Notes: a model not told the origin generated them from the sequence alone. 10,100 nucleotides of DNA from an uncultured Brevundimonas sp. (GCF_943913055.1 NZ_CALTWS010000095.1:1-10100); one strand, 5' to 3'; numbered from the stretch's first letter, positions 1-6,429 are shown. Made by a program: numbers and translations.

Positions 1-1683
1 CAGTCGGTCCAGGTTCAGGCCGAAGTGGCCGATGTTTTCCGGGCTGTAGATAGCCTGCATCTGGCTTCGAAGAACGACCTCGTTGACGACCTCGGCATGA
101 GGACCGTCACGCGTCTCGTCCAGCAGGGCGTTCAGCCGCTTGGTGGTCGGAGCCTGTCCCTTGTCCCACGGTTTGCCGATGGTTTGCAGGAAGTCGGCCA
201 GGTTGAAGGTCTTTTCCTGACTGGGCGTCTCATGCACCCGATAGATCAGTGGCGTGCGCTTCTGCTCCAGCGTCTGGGCGGCACAGACATTGGCCTGAAT
301 CATCATCTCCTCGATCAGCCTGTGGGCTTCCAGGCTGACGCGCGGCTCGATGGAGGCGATCTGGCCGTCGGGCGTCATGCGGATGCGCCGCTCGGGGCTC
401 TCGATGGCCAGCGGGCTACGCTTCAGACGCCCCTTCAGCATGGTGTGATAGGCCGCCCACAGTGGCGTCAGGATCGCGTCCATGATGGGGCCGGTGGTGT
501 CGTCAGGCTGACCGTCGATGGCCGACTGCGCCTGCTCATAGGACAGTTTGGCGTGGCTGCGCATCAGGCCGCGCACGAACGTGTGTCCTGTCTTCCGCCC
601 GTCCTTGTCGAAGACTATCCTCACGGCCATGCAGGCGCGGTTCTCGCCCTCCTTCAGGCTGCACAGGCCGTTCGACAGCCGTTCGGGCAGCATAGGCTCG
701 ACGCGGTCGGGGAAGTAGGTGGAGTTGCCTTTGTCGCGCGCCTCGCGGTCCAGATGGGTGCCGGGCCGGACGTAGGCAGCCACGTCGGCGATGGCGACCC
801 ACACCACCCAGCCGTCGGGGTTCTTAGGGTCGTCGTCCCGCATCGCATAGACGGCGTCGTCGTGGTCGCGCGCATCGGCCGGGTCGATGGTGATCAGCGG
901 CAGGTCGCGCAGGTCCTCACGGCCTTTCAGAGACGGCAGTTCCTGATCCTCGGCCTCCTTCTCGACCGCTTCGGAGAAGCCCATCGGCACCTTGTTGGCC
1001 GCGATGGCGATCAGGGAGGCGGCACGCGGATCGTCCTCGCGGCCGATGATCTCCAGGATCTTGCCGCGCTTGGGCCCATAGCGGTGGTCGCCTTTTTCGA
1101 TGGAAGCGAAGACCAGATCGCCGTCCTTCAGGCTCTCGGCCTGGGCGGGCGGCACGAACAGCACGTCCTTGGACCGGCGGTCGACGGGCTCGACCCGCAC
1201 CTCGCGGTTCGACTTGCGGATGACGCCCAGAACGCGGTTGGTGTCAGTGTCCAGAACCTTGATGATCCGGGCTTCCCAGCCATCGGGACCGCGCTCGAAC
1301 TTGGCCAGGACACGCGCGCCCAGCCCCACGGCGGGTCCGGTCTTGCCCGTCTTGTCCGGCACCAGGACGGCGCGGGGAGCATCCTCGGACGCCTCGACCA
1401 GCCGCACATAAAGGTCGCCGTCGGTGTCGCGTTCGCTGACGTCGGCCACACCGACCGGGGGCAGGGCCCCGACCTCGGCAAAGCCCTTGCGGCCACGCTT
1501 GCTCAGTTTGCCGGCGGCTTCCAGCTCGCGGATCATTTCGCGCAGCATGCGCCGCTCGTGGCCCTTCAGGCCAAAGTGTCGGGCGATATCGGTTTTCTCG
1601 GCCGTGCCCGCTTCGCGCAGGAAGGCCAGCAGGGTGTCGGGATCGGGGAGGCCGACGGGTGGCCGGCTGGATGATTTTGTCAT
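1..1683 (-). CDS. rnr: Ribonuclease R, 3'-truncated by window edge
   Basis: This is a processive 3'-5' exoribonuclease that degrades structured RNA in the cytoplasm. The first 561 codons are present and the frame runs off the left edge. An N-terminal winged-helix region (about residues 15-65) is followed by OB/cold-shock-like domains (about 75-240) and the RNB catalytic domain. The metal-binding pattern DPADARDHDDAV puts Asp at 267, 273, 275 and 276, with the same spacing as E. coli D272/D278/D280/D281. STYFPDRVEPMLPERLSNG carries the RNA-clamping tyrosine (Y323). The last visible residues, around HFGLNLDRL, lie just before the expected HFTSPIRRY segment. The rest of RNB, the S1 domain and the basic tail are outside the window. 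The start is ATG at 1683, with AAGGAT five bases upstream. It is divergent from the transsulfuration operon. RNase II is less likely because of the extra N-terminal HTH. Confidence 0.96.
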   Translation of the reverse strand, partial: MTKSSSRPPVGLPDPDTLLAFLREAGTAEKTDIARHFGLKGHERRMLREMIRELEAAGKLSKRGRKGFAEVGALPPVGVADVSERDTDGDLYVRLVEASEDAPRAVLVPDKTGKTGPAVGLGARVLAKFERGPDGWEARIIKVLDTDTNRVLGVIRKSNREVRVEPVDRRSKDVLFVPPAQAESLKDGDLVFASIEKGDHRYGPKRGKILEIIGREDDPRAASLIAIAANKVPMGFSEAVEKEAEDQELPSLKGREDLRDLPLITIDPADARDHDDAVYAMRDDDPKNPDGWVVWVAIADVAAYVRPGTHLDREARDKGNSTYFPDRVEPMLPERLSNGLCSLKEGENRACMAVRIVFDKDGRKTGHTFVRGLMRSHAKLSYEQAQSAIDGQPDDTTGPIMDAILTPLWAAYHTMLKGRLKRSPLAIESPERRIRMTPDGQIASIEPRVSLEAHRLIEEMMIQANVCAAQTLEQKRTPLIYRVHETPSQEKTFNLADFLQTIGKPWDKGQAPTTKRLNALLDETRDGPHAEVVNEVVLRSQMQAIYSPENIGHFGLNLDRL

Positions 1684-1743
1684 TTGGAATCCTTGATACC
1701 GCGCTTTGGCGCTCTTCGAGAGGTCAAAATCTCGCGCGGCGTG

Positions 1744-1772
1744 TTGTGGTGAAGAGGGGGCGCGCCTAGCTT
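1744..1772 (+). promoter_or_regulatory. Candidate promoter for the transsulfuration operon
   Basis: In the 116-bp gap between divergent rnr and the cystathionine beta-synthase gene, TTGTGG (1744-1749) and TAGCTT (1767-1772) are 17 bases apart. Transcription would start near 1779, giving a leader of about 20 nt that ends in GGAG (1790-1793), six bases before the ATG. The -10 match is poor, so this is only a candidate. For rnr, TTGACC is visible on the minus strand at 1727-1722, but no good -10 follows at 16-18 bases. Confidence 0.3.
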
Positions 1773-1799
1773 CCGGCGCGAACGTCCTCGGAGTTTTGA

Positions 1800-3203
1800 A
1801 TGTCTTTGGCCCCCATGCCCGTCCTGTCCGGTCCGACCGGTTCCTTGCTGGACCTGATCGGCAAGACGCCGATGGTGGAGGTGACCAAAATCGACGCCGG
1901 CCCTTGCCGCCTGTTTCTGAAGCTCGAAGCCCAGAACCCCGGCGGCTCGATCAAGGACCGTATCGCCCTGTCGATGATCGATGCGGCGGAGCGGGAAGGG
2001 TATCTGAAACCCGGTGGCACCATCGTCGAAGCGACGGCCGGAAACACGGGTCTGGCTCTGACCCTCGTTGGTCAAGCCAAGGGCTATAAGGTGCTTCTGG
2101 TCATTCCGGACAAGATGTCCAAGGAAAAAATCCAGCATCTGCGCGCCATGGGGGCCGATGTGCGGCTGACGCGGTCCGACGTCGATCATGGCCACCCGGA
2201 ATATTATACAGACATGGCGGAGCGTCTGGCCCAGCAGATTCCGGGCGGCTTCTTCGTCAACCAGTTTGCCAACAAGGCCAACTCGGAAGCCCATGTCCGC
2301 ACGACCGGCCCGGAAATCTGGGAGCAGATGGGGCACGACATCGACGCCTATGTCGCCGGCATCGGCTCAGGCGGCACGATCACCGGCGTGGCCCAGTATT
2401 TGAAAAGTCAGGGTTCGAACGCACAGATCATTCTGGCCGACCCGGTTGGTTCTGTCTTGGCGGGCATCGTCAACGACGGCGTGCCCGGGCCGGACGGCAG
2501 CTACACGGTCGAGGGCATCGGCCAGAATTTCGTGCCTGACACCGCGGACATGAGCCTGATCGACAAGGCCTACTCCATCCCGGACGCAGAGGCGATCGCG
2601 ACCGTGCGTGAGCTGTTGCTGAAGGAAGGCATCCTGGCCGGATCGTCATCCGGCACACTGATCGCCGCCGCCCTGCGCTGGTGCCGCGAGCAGACGGAGC
2701 CCAAGCGGGTGGTGACCTTCGTCTGCGACACCGGGGCCAAATACCTGTCCAAGGTCTATAACGACGCCTGGCTGGCCGATCAGGGGCTGGGCGAGCGCGA
2801 ACTGCATGGCGATCTGTCCGACCTGATCACGCGCAAATATGCGAACGGTGACGTCGTCGTGGCCGGGCCCGACGACACCCTGGATACGGCCTTCAAGCGG
2901 ATGCGGGGGGCAGACGTCTCGCAACTGCCGATCATTCAGGACGGCCGCCTGGTCGGCATTCTGGACGAGAGCGACATCGTCCATGTCATGAACACCGACG
3001 ACATCACCCGCCAGGCCCGCTTCGCCAAGCCTGTCGGCGAGGTCATGACGCGCGATCTGGACACGGTTCAGGTGGGCGAGCCGCTGGACGCCCTGATCCC
3101 CCTGTTCGACCGCGACCGCGTGGCCCTGGTACTGGACGGCGAGCAGTTCGTGGGCCTGATCGCGCGCGTCGATCTGATCAACCACCTCAGCCTGAACCGG
3201 TAA
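1800..3203 (+). CDS. cbs: Cystathionine beta-synthase with C-terminal CBS domain pair
   Basis: This PLP enzyme condenses L-homocysteine with L-serine to cystathionine and can also release H2S from cysteine. The 467 residues show a fold-type II core (about 1-330). GGSIKDR contains the PLP lysine (K52), ATAGNTG (78-84) is the substrate/PLP asparagine loop, and GSGGT (189-193) binds the PLP phosphate. VEGIGQNFVP and DTGAKYLSKVYNDAW resemble animal and yeast cystathionine beta-synthases more than O-acetylserine sulfhydrylases. Residues from about 340 to the end form two CBS motifs (for example VSQLPIIQDGRLVGILDESDIV), a Bateman module that usually binds adenosyl ligands. I see no N-terminal heme motif. 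The start at 1800 has GGAG six bases upstream; ATG at 1815 is an alternative without a better site. The 4-bp gap to the next gene indicates one operon. Cysteine synthase is the main alternative call. Confidence 0.9.
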   Translation: MSLAPMPVLSGPTGSLLDLIGKTPMVEVTKIDAGPCRLFLKLEAQNPGGSIKDRIALSMIDAAEREGYLKPGGTIVEATAGNTGLALTLVGQAKGYKVLLVIPDKMSKEKIQHLRAMGADVRLTRSDVDHGHPEYYTDMAERLAQQIPGGFFVNQFANKANSEAHVRTTGPEIWEQMGHDIDAYVAGIGSGGTITGVAQYLKSQGSNAQIILADPVGSVLAGIVNDGVPGPDGSYTVEGIGQNFVPDTADMSLIDKAYSIPDAEAIATVRELLLKEGILAGSSSGTLIAAALRWCREQTEPKRVVTFVCDTGAKYLSKVYNDAWLADQGLGERELHGDLSDLITRKYANGDVVVAGPDDTLDTAFKRMRGADVSQLPIIQDGRLVGILDESDIVHVMNTDDITRQARFAKPVGEVMTRDLDTVQVGEPLDALIPLFDRDRVALVLDGEQFVGLIARVDLINHLSLNR

Positions 3204-3207
3204 GCCG

Positions 3208-4374
3208 ATGGCGAAGTTGAAGAATACGCAGGGCTTCTCCACCCGTGCTATCCATGCTGGGCAGCGCCCGGATCCGACCACCGGGGCGGTCATGACTCCG
3301 ATCTACGCCACTTCGACCTATGCCCAGGAAAGCCCGGGCGTGAACAAGGGCTATGAGTATGCGCGGGGCAAGAACCCGACGCGCGAAGCCTTTGAGGCGT
3401 GTCTGGCCGACCTGGAAGGTGGCACCCATGGCTTCGGCTTTGCCAGTGGCATGGCGGCGACCTCGACGGCTCTGGAACTGCTGGATGCCGGGTCGCATAT
3501 CGTCACGGGCGACGATCTGTACGGTGGCTCATGGCGTTTGTTCGAGCGTGTTCGCCGCCGTTCGATGGGGCTGGACTTTGCCTATGTCGATCTGAGCGAT
3601 CTCGCCGCCGTCGAGGCCGCCATCACGCCGAAGACAAAGATGCTGTGGGTCGAGACCCCCACCAATCCGATGATGAAGCTGGCAGACATCGCCGCCCTGT
3701 CCCAGCTAGCCAAGTCGAGGGACATTCTGCTGGTCGTCGACAACACCTTCGCCACGCCCTTCAGCCAGCAACCCCTCGCGCTGGGGGCAGACATCGTCAT
3801 GCATTCGGCGACCAAATATCTGAACGGCCACTCCGACATCATCGGTGGGGCGCTGGTCACCGCGAACCCGGACCTGGCGAAAGAGATCAAGTTCCTGCAG
3901 AATTCGATCGGCGGCGTAATGGGGCCGTTCGATGCCTTCCTTGCCAATCGCGGTCTGAAGACGTTGGGCCTGCGCATGAAGGCGCACAACGAGAACGCCC
4001 TCGCCGTCGCCCGCTGGCTGGAGGATCGCAAGTCCGGCGTCGCCCGGGTCATCTATCCCGGCCTGATCACCCATCCCCAGCACGAGCTGGCCGCGCGTCA
4101 GATGAACGGGCGGTTCGGCGGCATGGTGACGGTGATCCTCGACGGCGACCTGACGCGGACGCGCCAGGTGCTGGAGCGGGTGCAGGTCTTCACCCTGGCG
4201 GAATCGCTGGGTGGGGTCGAAAGCCTGGTCAATCACCCGGCCATCATGACCCACGCCTCTGTACCGAAAGAGGTGCGTGAGGCGGGCGGCGTCACCGACA
4301 ATCTGATCCGCCTGTCGGTCGGTGTGGAGGAAGTCGAAGACCTGATCGCCGATCTGGATCAGGCGCTCGGCTGA
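3208..4374 (+). CDS. Cystathionine gamma-lyase / gamma-synthase (Cys/Met metabolism PLP enzyme)
   Basis: The 388-residue protein has the usual length for this fold-type I family. Visible motifs are YEYARGKNPTR (49-59; Y51 and R53 reach the neighbouring subunit's PLP phosphate), FASGMAA (78-84), the stacking tyrosine Y105 in DDLYGGS, VVDNTFATP (D178 pairs with the PLP ring nitrogen) and the Schiff-base lysine K203 in HSATKYLNGHSD. The C-terminal stretch AESLGGVESL...PAIMTHASV is close to that of mammalian cystathionine gamma-lyase, with E338 matching human E339. The partner upstream is a cystathionine beta-synthase, 4 bp away with no strong SD (GGTAAG), so translation is probably coupled. This context favours gamma-lyase (cystathionine -> cysteine + 2-oxobutyrate + ammonia) over MetB gamma-synthase. 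Sequence alone does not settle it. It ends 16 bp from a convergent small gene. Confidence 0.9.
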   Translation: MAKLKNTQGFSTRAIHAGQRPDPTTGAVMTPIYATSTYAQESPGVNKGYEYARGKNPTREAFEACLADLEGGTHGFGFASGMAATSTALELLDAGSHIVTGDDLYGGSWRLFERVRRRSMGLDFAYVDLSDLAAVEAAITPKTKMLWVETPTNPMMKLADIAALSQLAKSRDILLVVDNTFATPFSQQPLALGADIVMHSATKYLNGHSDIIGGALVTANPDLAKEIKFLQNSIGGVMGPFDAFLANRGLKTLGLRMKAHNENALAVARWLEDRKSGVARVIYPGLITHPQHELAARQMNGRFGGMVTVILDGDLTRTRQVLERVQVFTLAESLGGVESLVNHPAIMTHASVPKEVREAGGVTDNLIRLSVGVEEVEDLIADLDQALG

Positions 4375-4390
4375 ACTCCGGCGCTCAGCG

Positions 4391-4648
4391 TCAAGCGGGC
4401 TTGGAGGGCAGGGCGGTCTGGTGTCCGGAGGCGGGCACGACCTTCTTCTTGGCGGGTGCGCGCTTCTTGGGGGCTGCGGGGGGCAAGGCTGACCTGCGTA
4501 CGACTTCGTCGTCGATCAGCGGGATGATGTCGGCGGCTGTGGTCGCCTGAACCGGCGAGCCGTGACCGACCATGCGGGCGGCATTGGCGCGCAGGGCCTT
4601 CAGGTCGGCATCGCTCATCGTCGGTAGTTTTTCGGCCAGGGGGGTCAT
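4391..4648 (-). CDS. Small protein with Lys/Ala/Pro-rich basic tail, function unknown
   Basis: I do not recognise a named family. The 85 residues divide in two. An N-terminal part (about 1-52; LSDADLKALR-like helices, then TAADIIPLIDDEVVRR) looks helical and amphipathic. A basic low-complexity tail follows (about 56-85), with PKKRAPAKKK similar in composition to histone-H1-like and nucleoid-associated tails. Nucleic-acid binding is an inference from that tail only. The start at 4648 is chosen because AAGGA lies at good spacing upstream and the upstream in-frame part (to 4774) reads through a structured leader. The gene is convergent with the gamma-lyase gene (16 bp) and downstream of a cold-shock gene with its own terminator, so it probably has its own promoter. 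Confidence 0.72.
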   Translation of the reverse strand: MTPLAEKLPTMSDADLKALRANAARMVGHGSPVQATTAADIIPLIDDEVVRRSALPPAAPKKRAPAKKKVVPASGHQTALPSKPA

Positions 4649-4713
4649 GGCGTGATCCTTCTTTGTGAAGGGCGCCAACGCTCGCCTCTCGGGAGGCTCG
4701 CTGCTTGAGCGCC
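4649..4713 (-). promoter_or_regulatory. Structured 5' leader that can cover the SD of the 85-aa gene
   Basis: Read on the minus strand, GGCGC (4713-4709) can pair with GCGCC (4675-4671), closing a long arm. The tip is GCCTC-CCGA-GAGGC (4697-4684), with facing GA/GA mismatches and another GC pair below it. Immediately 3', CCTTC (4671-4667) can pair with GAAGG (4661-4657) around an ACAAA loop, and the GAAGG is the gene's own SD (AAGGA). The two helices share one base at 4671. Pairing was read by eye. A regulatory role is inferred, and no known riboswitch family is claimed. Confidence 0.45.
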
Positions 4714-4761
4714 AGATCTGTGCGGTATTACTCGGCATCCAGGTCTGTCGGCCTTGGCGTG

Positions 4762-4803
4762 GAGCAAAAAGCAAACAGGCCGGTCTCCTTGCAGAGGCCG
4801 GCC
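4762..4803 (-). terminator. Intrinsic terminator of the 4846-5058 cold-shock gene
   Basis: On the minus strand, a 10-bp stem (4803-4794 with 4787-4778; GGCCGG arms, one C/A mismatch, six-base loop) is followed by TG TTT GC TTTTT. It lies about 43 bases past the stop codon. A second hairpin, AGCCAGG/CCTGGCT (4812-4830), sits between the stop and this terminator and has no T-run. Confidence 0.7.
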
Positions 4804-4845
4804 CGTCCGTCAGCCAGGATGAGCCTGGCTAAAGGGTATCGAAAC

Positions 4846-5058
4846 CTATTCGGCGGCCTTCAGGCGACCGGCCGATTCCTTGCCCGAGCGCTGGTCGCGC
4901 TCGATTTCGTAGGAAACCTTCTGGTTTTCGTTGAGCGAACCGAGGTCCGAAACTTCAACAGCCGAAGCGTGGACGAACACGTCCTTGCCGCCGTCATCAG
5001 GCTGGATGAAGCCGTAGCCCTTGGTGGAGTTGTACCATTTTACAGTGCCGGTAGCCAT
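4846..5058 (-). CDS. Cold-shock domain protein (CspA family), copy 1
   Basis: This is a 70-residue single cold-shock domain, the typical length for CspA-type RNA chaperones that bind single-stranded RNA/DNA and melt structure in mRNA. RNP1 is KGYGFI (13-18) and RNP2 is VFVHAS (27-32). The nucleic-acid-binding aromatic at position 9 is Tyr in VKWYN, where Phe is usual and where the second copy has Phe. ATG at 5058 is preceded by GGAGGT six bases upstream, so the longer upstream reading to 5265 is leader RNA, not protein. It differs from the copy at 6092-6304 at 14 of 70 residues. It has its own promoter candidate and long conserved leader, and a terminator downstream. Confidence 0.97.
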   Translation of the reverse strand: MATGTVKWYNSTKGYGFIQPDDGGKDVFVHASAVEVSDLGSLNENQKVSYEIERDQRSGKESAGRLKAAE

Positions 5059-5190
5059 TTTGAGACCTCCGTTAGGCGTTGACCGCCGGAAGAGGTTCCG
5101 GGTCGGCCTGTCGGGTCTGGATGGGATCGGCTTTGGACCTCGGTGCGCGATGCAAAGGGGCAGCAGCGTTTCGCAAGTGAGATCGACGGG
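5059..5190 (-). promoter_or_regulatory. Long conserved cold-shock 5' leader, copy 1
   Basis: This untranslated leader of about 130 nt shares ordered blocks with the leader at 6305-6425: GATCGACGGG (5181-5190), GGACCTCGGTGCG (5135-5147), GCCTGTCGGGTCTG (from 5106) and GGCGTTG (5075-5081), all written on the plus strand. A perfect hairpin CCGGAA-gagg-TTCCGG occupies 5086-5101. In mRNA sense, AGACC (5118-5114) can pair with GGTCT (5067-5063), which overlaps the SD. Long structured leaders are established regulators of enterobacterial cspA; this leader's role is inferred from conservation between the two copies. Confidence 0.65.
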
Positions 5191-5194
5191 GACA

Positions 5195-5223
5195 CAGGTG
5201 GGCCCTTTGGCCCGGAATAGCAA
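5195..5223 (-). promoter_or_regulatory. Candidate promoter of cold-shock gene copy 1
   Basis: On the minus strand, CTTGCTA (TTGCTA at 5223-5218) and CACCTG (5200-5195) are separated by 17 bases. The -10 is poor. Support comes from the second copy: its TTGATT lies at exactly the same distance from the shared CCCGTCGATC block, with the same 17-base spacer. The spacer contains GGGCC-aaag-GGCCC. Confidence 0.4.
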
Positions 5224-5243
5224 GGCGCTTGTCCGAAAGGGGT

Positions 5244-5271
5244 GACGGGGTACCTGCGAAGGCACCCCGTC
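5244..5271 (-). terminator. Terminator of the fasciclin gene
   Basis: An 11-bp stem, GACGGGGTGCC / GGTACCCCGTC on the minus strand, has a TTCGCA loop and starts 8 bases after the fasciclin stop. The single non-Watson-Crick position is G.U if transcribed on the minus strand but A.C on the plus strand, which supports the minus direction. The T-run after it is weak (CACC, then CCTTTC). Confidence 0.6.
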
Positions 5272-5279
5272 GAACGACC

Positions 5280-5873
5280 TTAGTTTGGCATGGAGACGGT
5301 GTCGGTGACGTGGATCACGCCATTCGACTGGAACACGTCGGCCTGGGTCACGGTCGCCACGCCACCTTTTTCGTCGGTCAGAATGACCTGATCGCCGCGC
5401 AGGGAGGCGGTCAGTGTATCGCCCGAGACGGTCGTCAGCGCCGCACTCCCGCCACCGGCCTGAATAGCGGCCAGCACATCAGCCGCGGCCAGTCGCCCCG
5501 GCACGACGTGATAGGTCAGAATCTTGGTCAGGGTCTCGCGGTTCTCGGGCAGGACCAGAGTATCTACCGTGCCGGCTGGCAGTTTGGCGAAGGCGGCATT
5601 GGTCGGGGCGAAGACCGTGAAAGGCCCCGGTCCCGACAGGGTCTCGGCCAGGCCGGCCGCGGTCACGGCGGTCACCAAGGTGGTGTGATCGGCGGAGTTG
5701 GCGGCGTTTTCTACGATGGTCTTGTTGGCATACATGGGCGCGCCGCCCACCGTGACGGGATCCTGCAAAGCGGACGAGGTGCTGGCGATGTCGCCGGAGG
5801 CATGTGCGGCGGTGGCCAGCGATCCTGCGGCGAAGGCGGCGATGAGGGCGGTGCGGGTGATCTTGAAGGTCAT
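5280..5873 (-). CDS. Secreted fasciclin (FAS1) domain protein
   Basis: The 197-residue protein has a signal peptide (about 1-25, cleavage expected after TAAHA) and one FAS1 domain (about 48-196). Diagnostic stretches are GPFTVFAPTNAAFAKLP (83-99), ILTYHVVPG (118-126) and the closing NGVIHVTDTVSMP (184-196). FAS1 domains mediate adhesion or matrix contacts, and the bacterial single-domain forms are periplasmic or extracellular with mostly unknown ligands. ATG at 5873 is chosen because AGGAGA lies seven bases upstream and the signal peptide begins there; the extension to 5993 lacks both. It lies between the two cold-shock genes, with terminators on each side, so it is probably monocistronic. 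No sigma/anti-sigma pair is adjacent. Confidence 0.93.
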   Translation of the reverse strand: MTFKITRTALIAAFAAGSLATAAHASGDIASTSSALQDPVTVGGAPMYANKTIVENAANSADHTTLVTAVTAAGLAETLSGPGPFTVFAPTNAAFAKLPAGTVDTLVLPENRETLTKILTYHVVPGRLAAADVLAAIQAGGGSAALTTVSGDTLTASLRGDQVILTDEKGGVATVTQADVFQSNGVIHVTDTVSMPN

Positions 5874-5890
5874 CGAAGTCTCTCCTGAAC

Positions 5891-5908
5891 CAGCCGTCGT
5901 TTCGGCTG
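5891..5908 (-). other. Hairpin in the fasciclin 5' UTR
   Basis: CAGCCG and CGGCTG form a perfect 6-bp stem around a six-base loop, ending four bases upstream of the AGGAGA SD (5886-5881). It may affect mRNA stability or ribosome access; this is inferred from position only. No convincing promoter was found in 5910-6019. Confidence 0.35.
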
Positions 5909-6019
5909 CGAGTGCAGAGACGCGCAACCGTACCATCGAGATGCAACAAAACGTCGGATCGCGACCACTGGCCACAGTATGGAACCCGATCAATGGATCG
6001 GTGTTGTTGCCCTCCGACG

Positions 6020-6053
6020 AAAACGGCGGCGAAGGCCTTTGCCCTCGCCGCCG
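6020..6053 (-). terminator. Intrinsic terminator of the 6092-6304 cold-shock gene
   Basis: On the minus strand, CGGCGGCGA-GG (6053-6043) pairs with CC-TTCGCCGCCG (6035-6024), with one bulged base, and is followed by TTTT (6023-6020). It begins about 38 bases after the stop, close to the distance seen for the other cold-shock gene. Confidence 0.75.
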
Positions 6054-6091
6054 CTCGAAATCGCGCGTCGATCAGATCAACGCGAAGGGGT

Positions 6092-6304
6092 TCAGCCCTC
6101 GGTCTTCAGTTGACCAGCCGATTCCTTGCCCGAACGCTTGTCGCGCTCGATTTCGTAGGAAATCTTCTGGTTCTCATCGAGACCACGCAGGCCTGCCTGT
6201 TCGACGGCCGAGATGTGCACGAACACGTCCTTGCCGCCGTCGTCGGGCTGGATGAAGCCGTAGCCCTTGGTGGAGTTGAACCATTTCACGGTGCCGGTAG
6301 CCAT
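6092..6304 (-). CDS. Cold-shock domain protein (CspA family), copy 2
   Basis: This is a 70-residue single cold-shock domain RNA chaperone. It has VKWFN (6-10), RNP1 KGYGFI (13-18) and RNP2 VFVHIS (27-32). The usual binding aromatics are all present, including Phe9, which is Tyr in the other copy. The two proteins are identical at 56 of 70 positions; most changes fall in the 36-43 loop and at the C-terminus. ATG at 6304 has a strong AAGGAGGT five bases upstream, so longer in-frame readings are leader. The promoter candidate overlaps the stop of the upstream small gene, and the leader is shared with copy 1. The order copy 2 - fasciclin - copy 1 suggests a local duplication, or insertion of the fasciclin gene between tandem copies. 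Confidence 0.97.
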   Translation of the reverse strand: MATGTVKWFNSTKGYGFIQPDDGGKDVFVHISAVEQAGLRGLDENQKISYEIERDKRSGKESAGQLKTEG

Positions 6305-6425
6305 AATAGACCTCCTTCTGGCGTTGGCCGCAGGGAACATCCCTGGAAGCCTGTCGGGTCTGTATGGGAGCGGCTGGACCTCGGTGCGAAAGCAGAGGGT
6401 GGCGTTACGCAGTAAGATCGACGGG
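6305..6425 (-). promoter_or_regulatory. Long conserved cold-shock 5' leader, copy 2
   Basis: The plus-strand blocks GATCGACGGG (6416-6425), GGACCTCGGTGCG (6376-6388), GCCTGTCGGGTCTG (6349-6362) and GGCGTTGGCCG (6320-6330) match the copy 1 leader in order and approximate distance. At the hairpin position this copy has CAGGGA-aca-TCCCTG (6331-6345), a different sequence but again perfectly paired. In mRNA sense, AGACC (6361-6357) can pair with GGTCT (6312-6308) at the SD. Confidence 0.65.
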
Positions 6426-6429
6426 TTCG

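Noticed and set aside
25..1674. 549-aa open frame on the plus strand
   Set aside because: It lies opposite the RNase R gene, whose minus-strand product has the full RNB catalytic signature. The plus-strand reading is low in motifs and arises from GC-rich codon bias.
1680..2336. 218-aa minus-strand frame over the rnr/cbs gap and the start of the beta-synthase gene
   Set aside because: It overlaps the PLP-lysine region of the beta-synthase and has no SD or family features.
2646..3293. 215-aa minus-strand frame over the beta-synthase/gamma-lyase junction
   Set aside because: It is opposite two well-supported PLP-enzyme genes and is an antisense artefact of GC-rich codons.
3399..4280. 293-aa plus-strand frame inside the gamma-lyase gene
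   Set aside because: Out-of-frame Arg/Gly/His-rich reading; the overlapping frame carries every catalytic residue of the gamma-lyase.
5059..5265. N-terminal extension of the first cold-shock protein to 139 aa
   Set aside because: GGAGGT lies six bases upstream of the canonical MATGTVKW start, and the extension corresponds to the leader shared with the other copy.
5981..6009. GGAAC - 16 bases - TGTT on the plus strand, with palindrome CCGATC-aatg-GATCGG, as an EcfG-type stress promoter
   Set aside because: The -10 deviates from CGTT and it points toward the antisense side of a cold-shock gene with no plus-strand gene to serve. It is probably chance.
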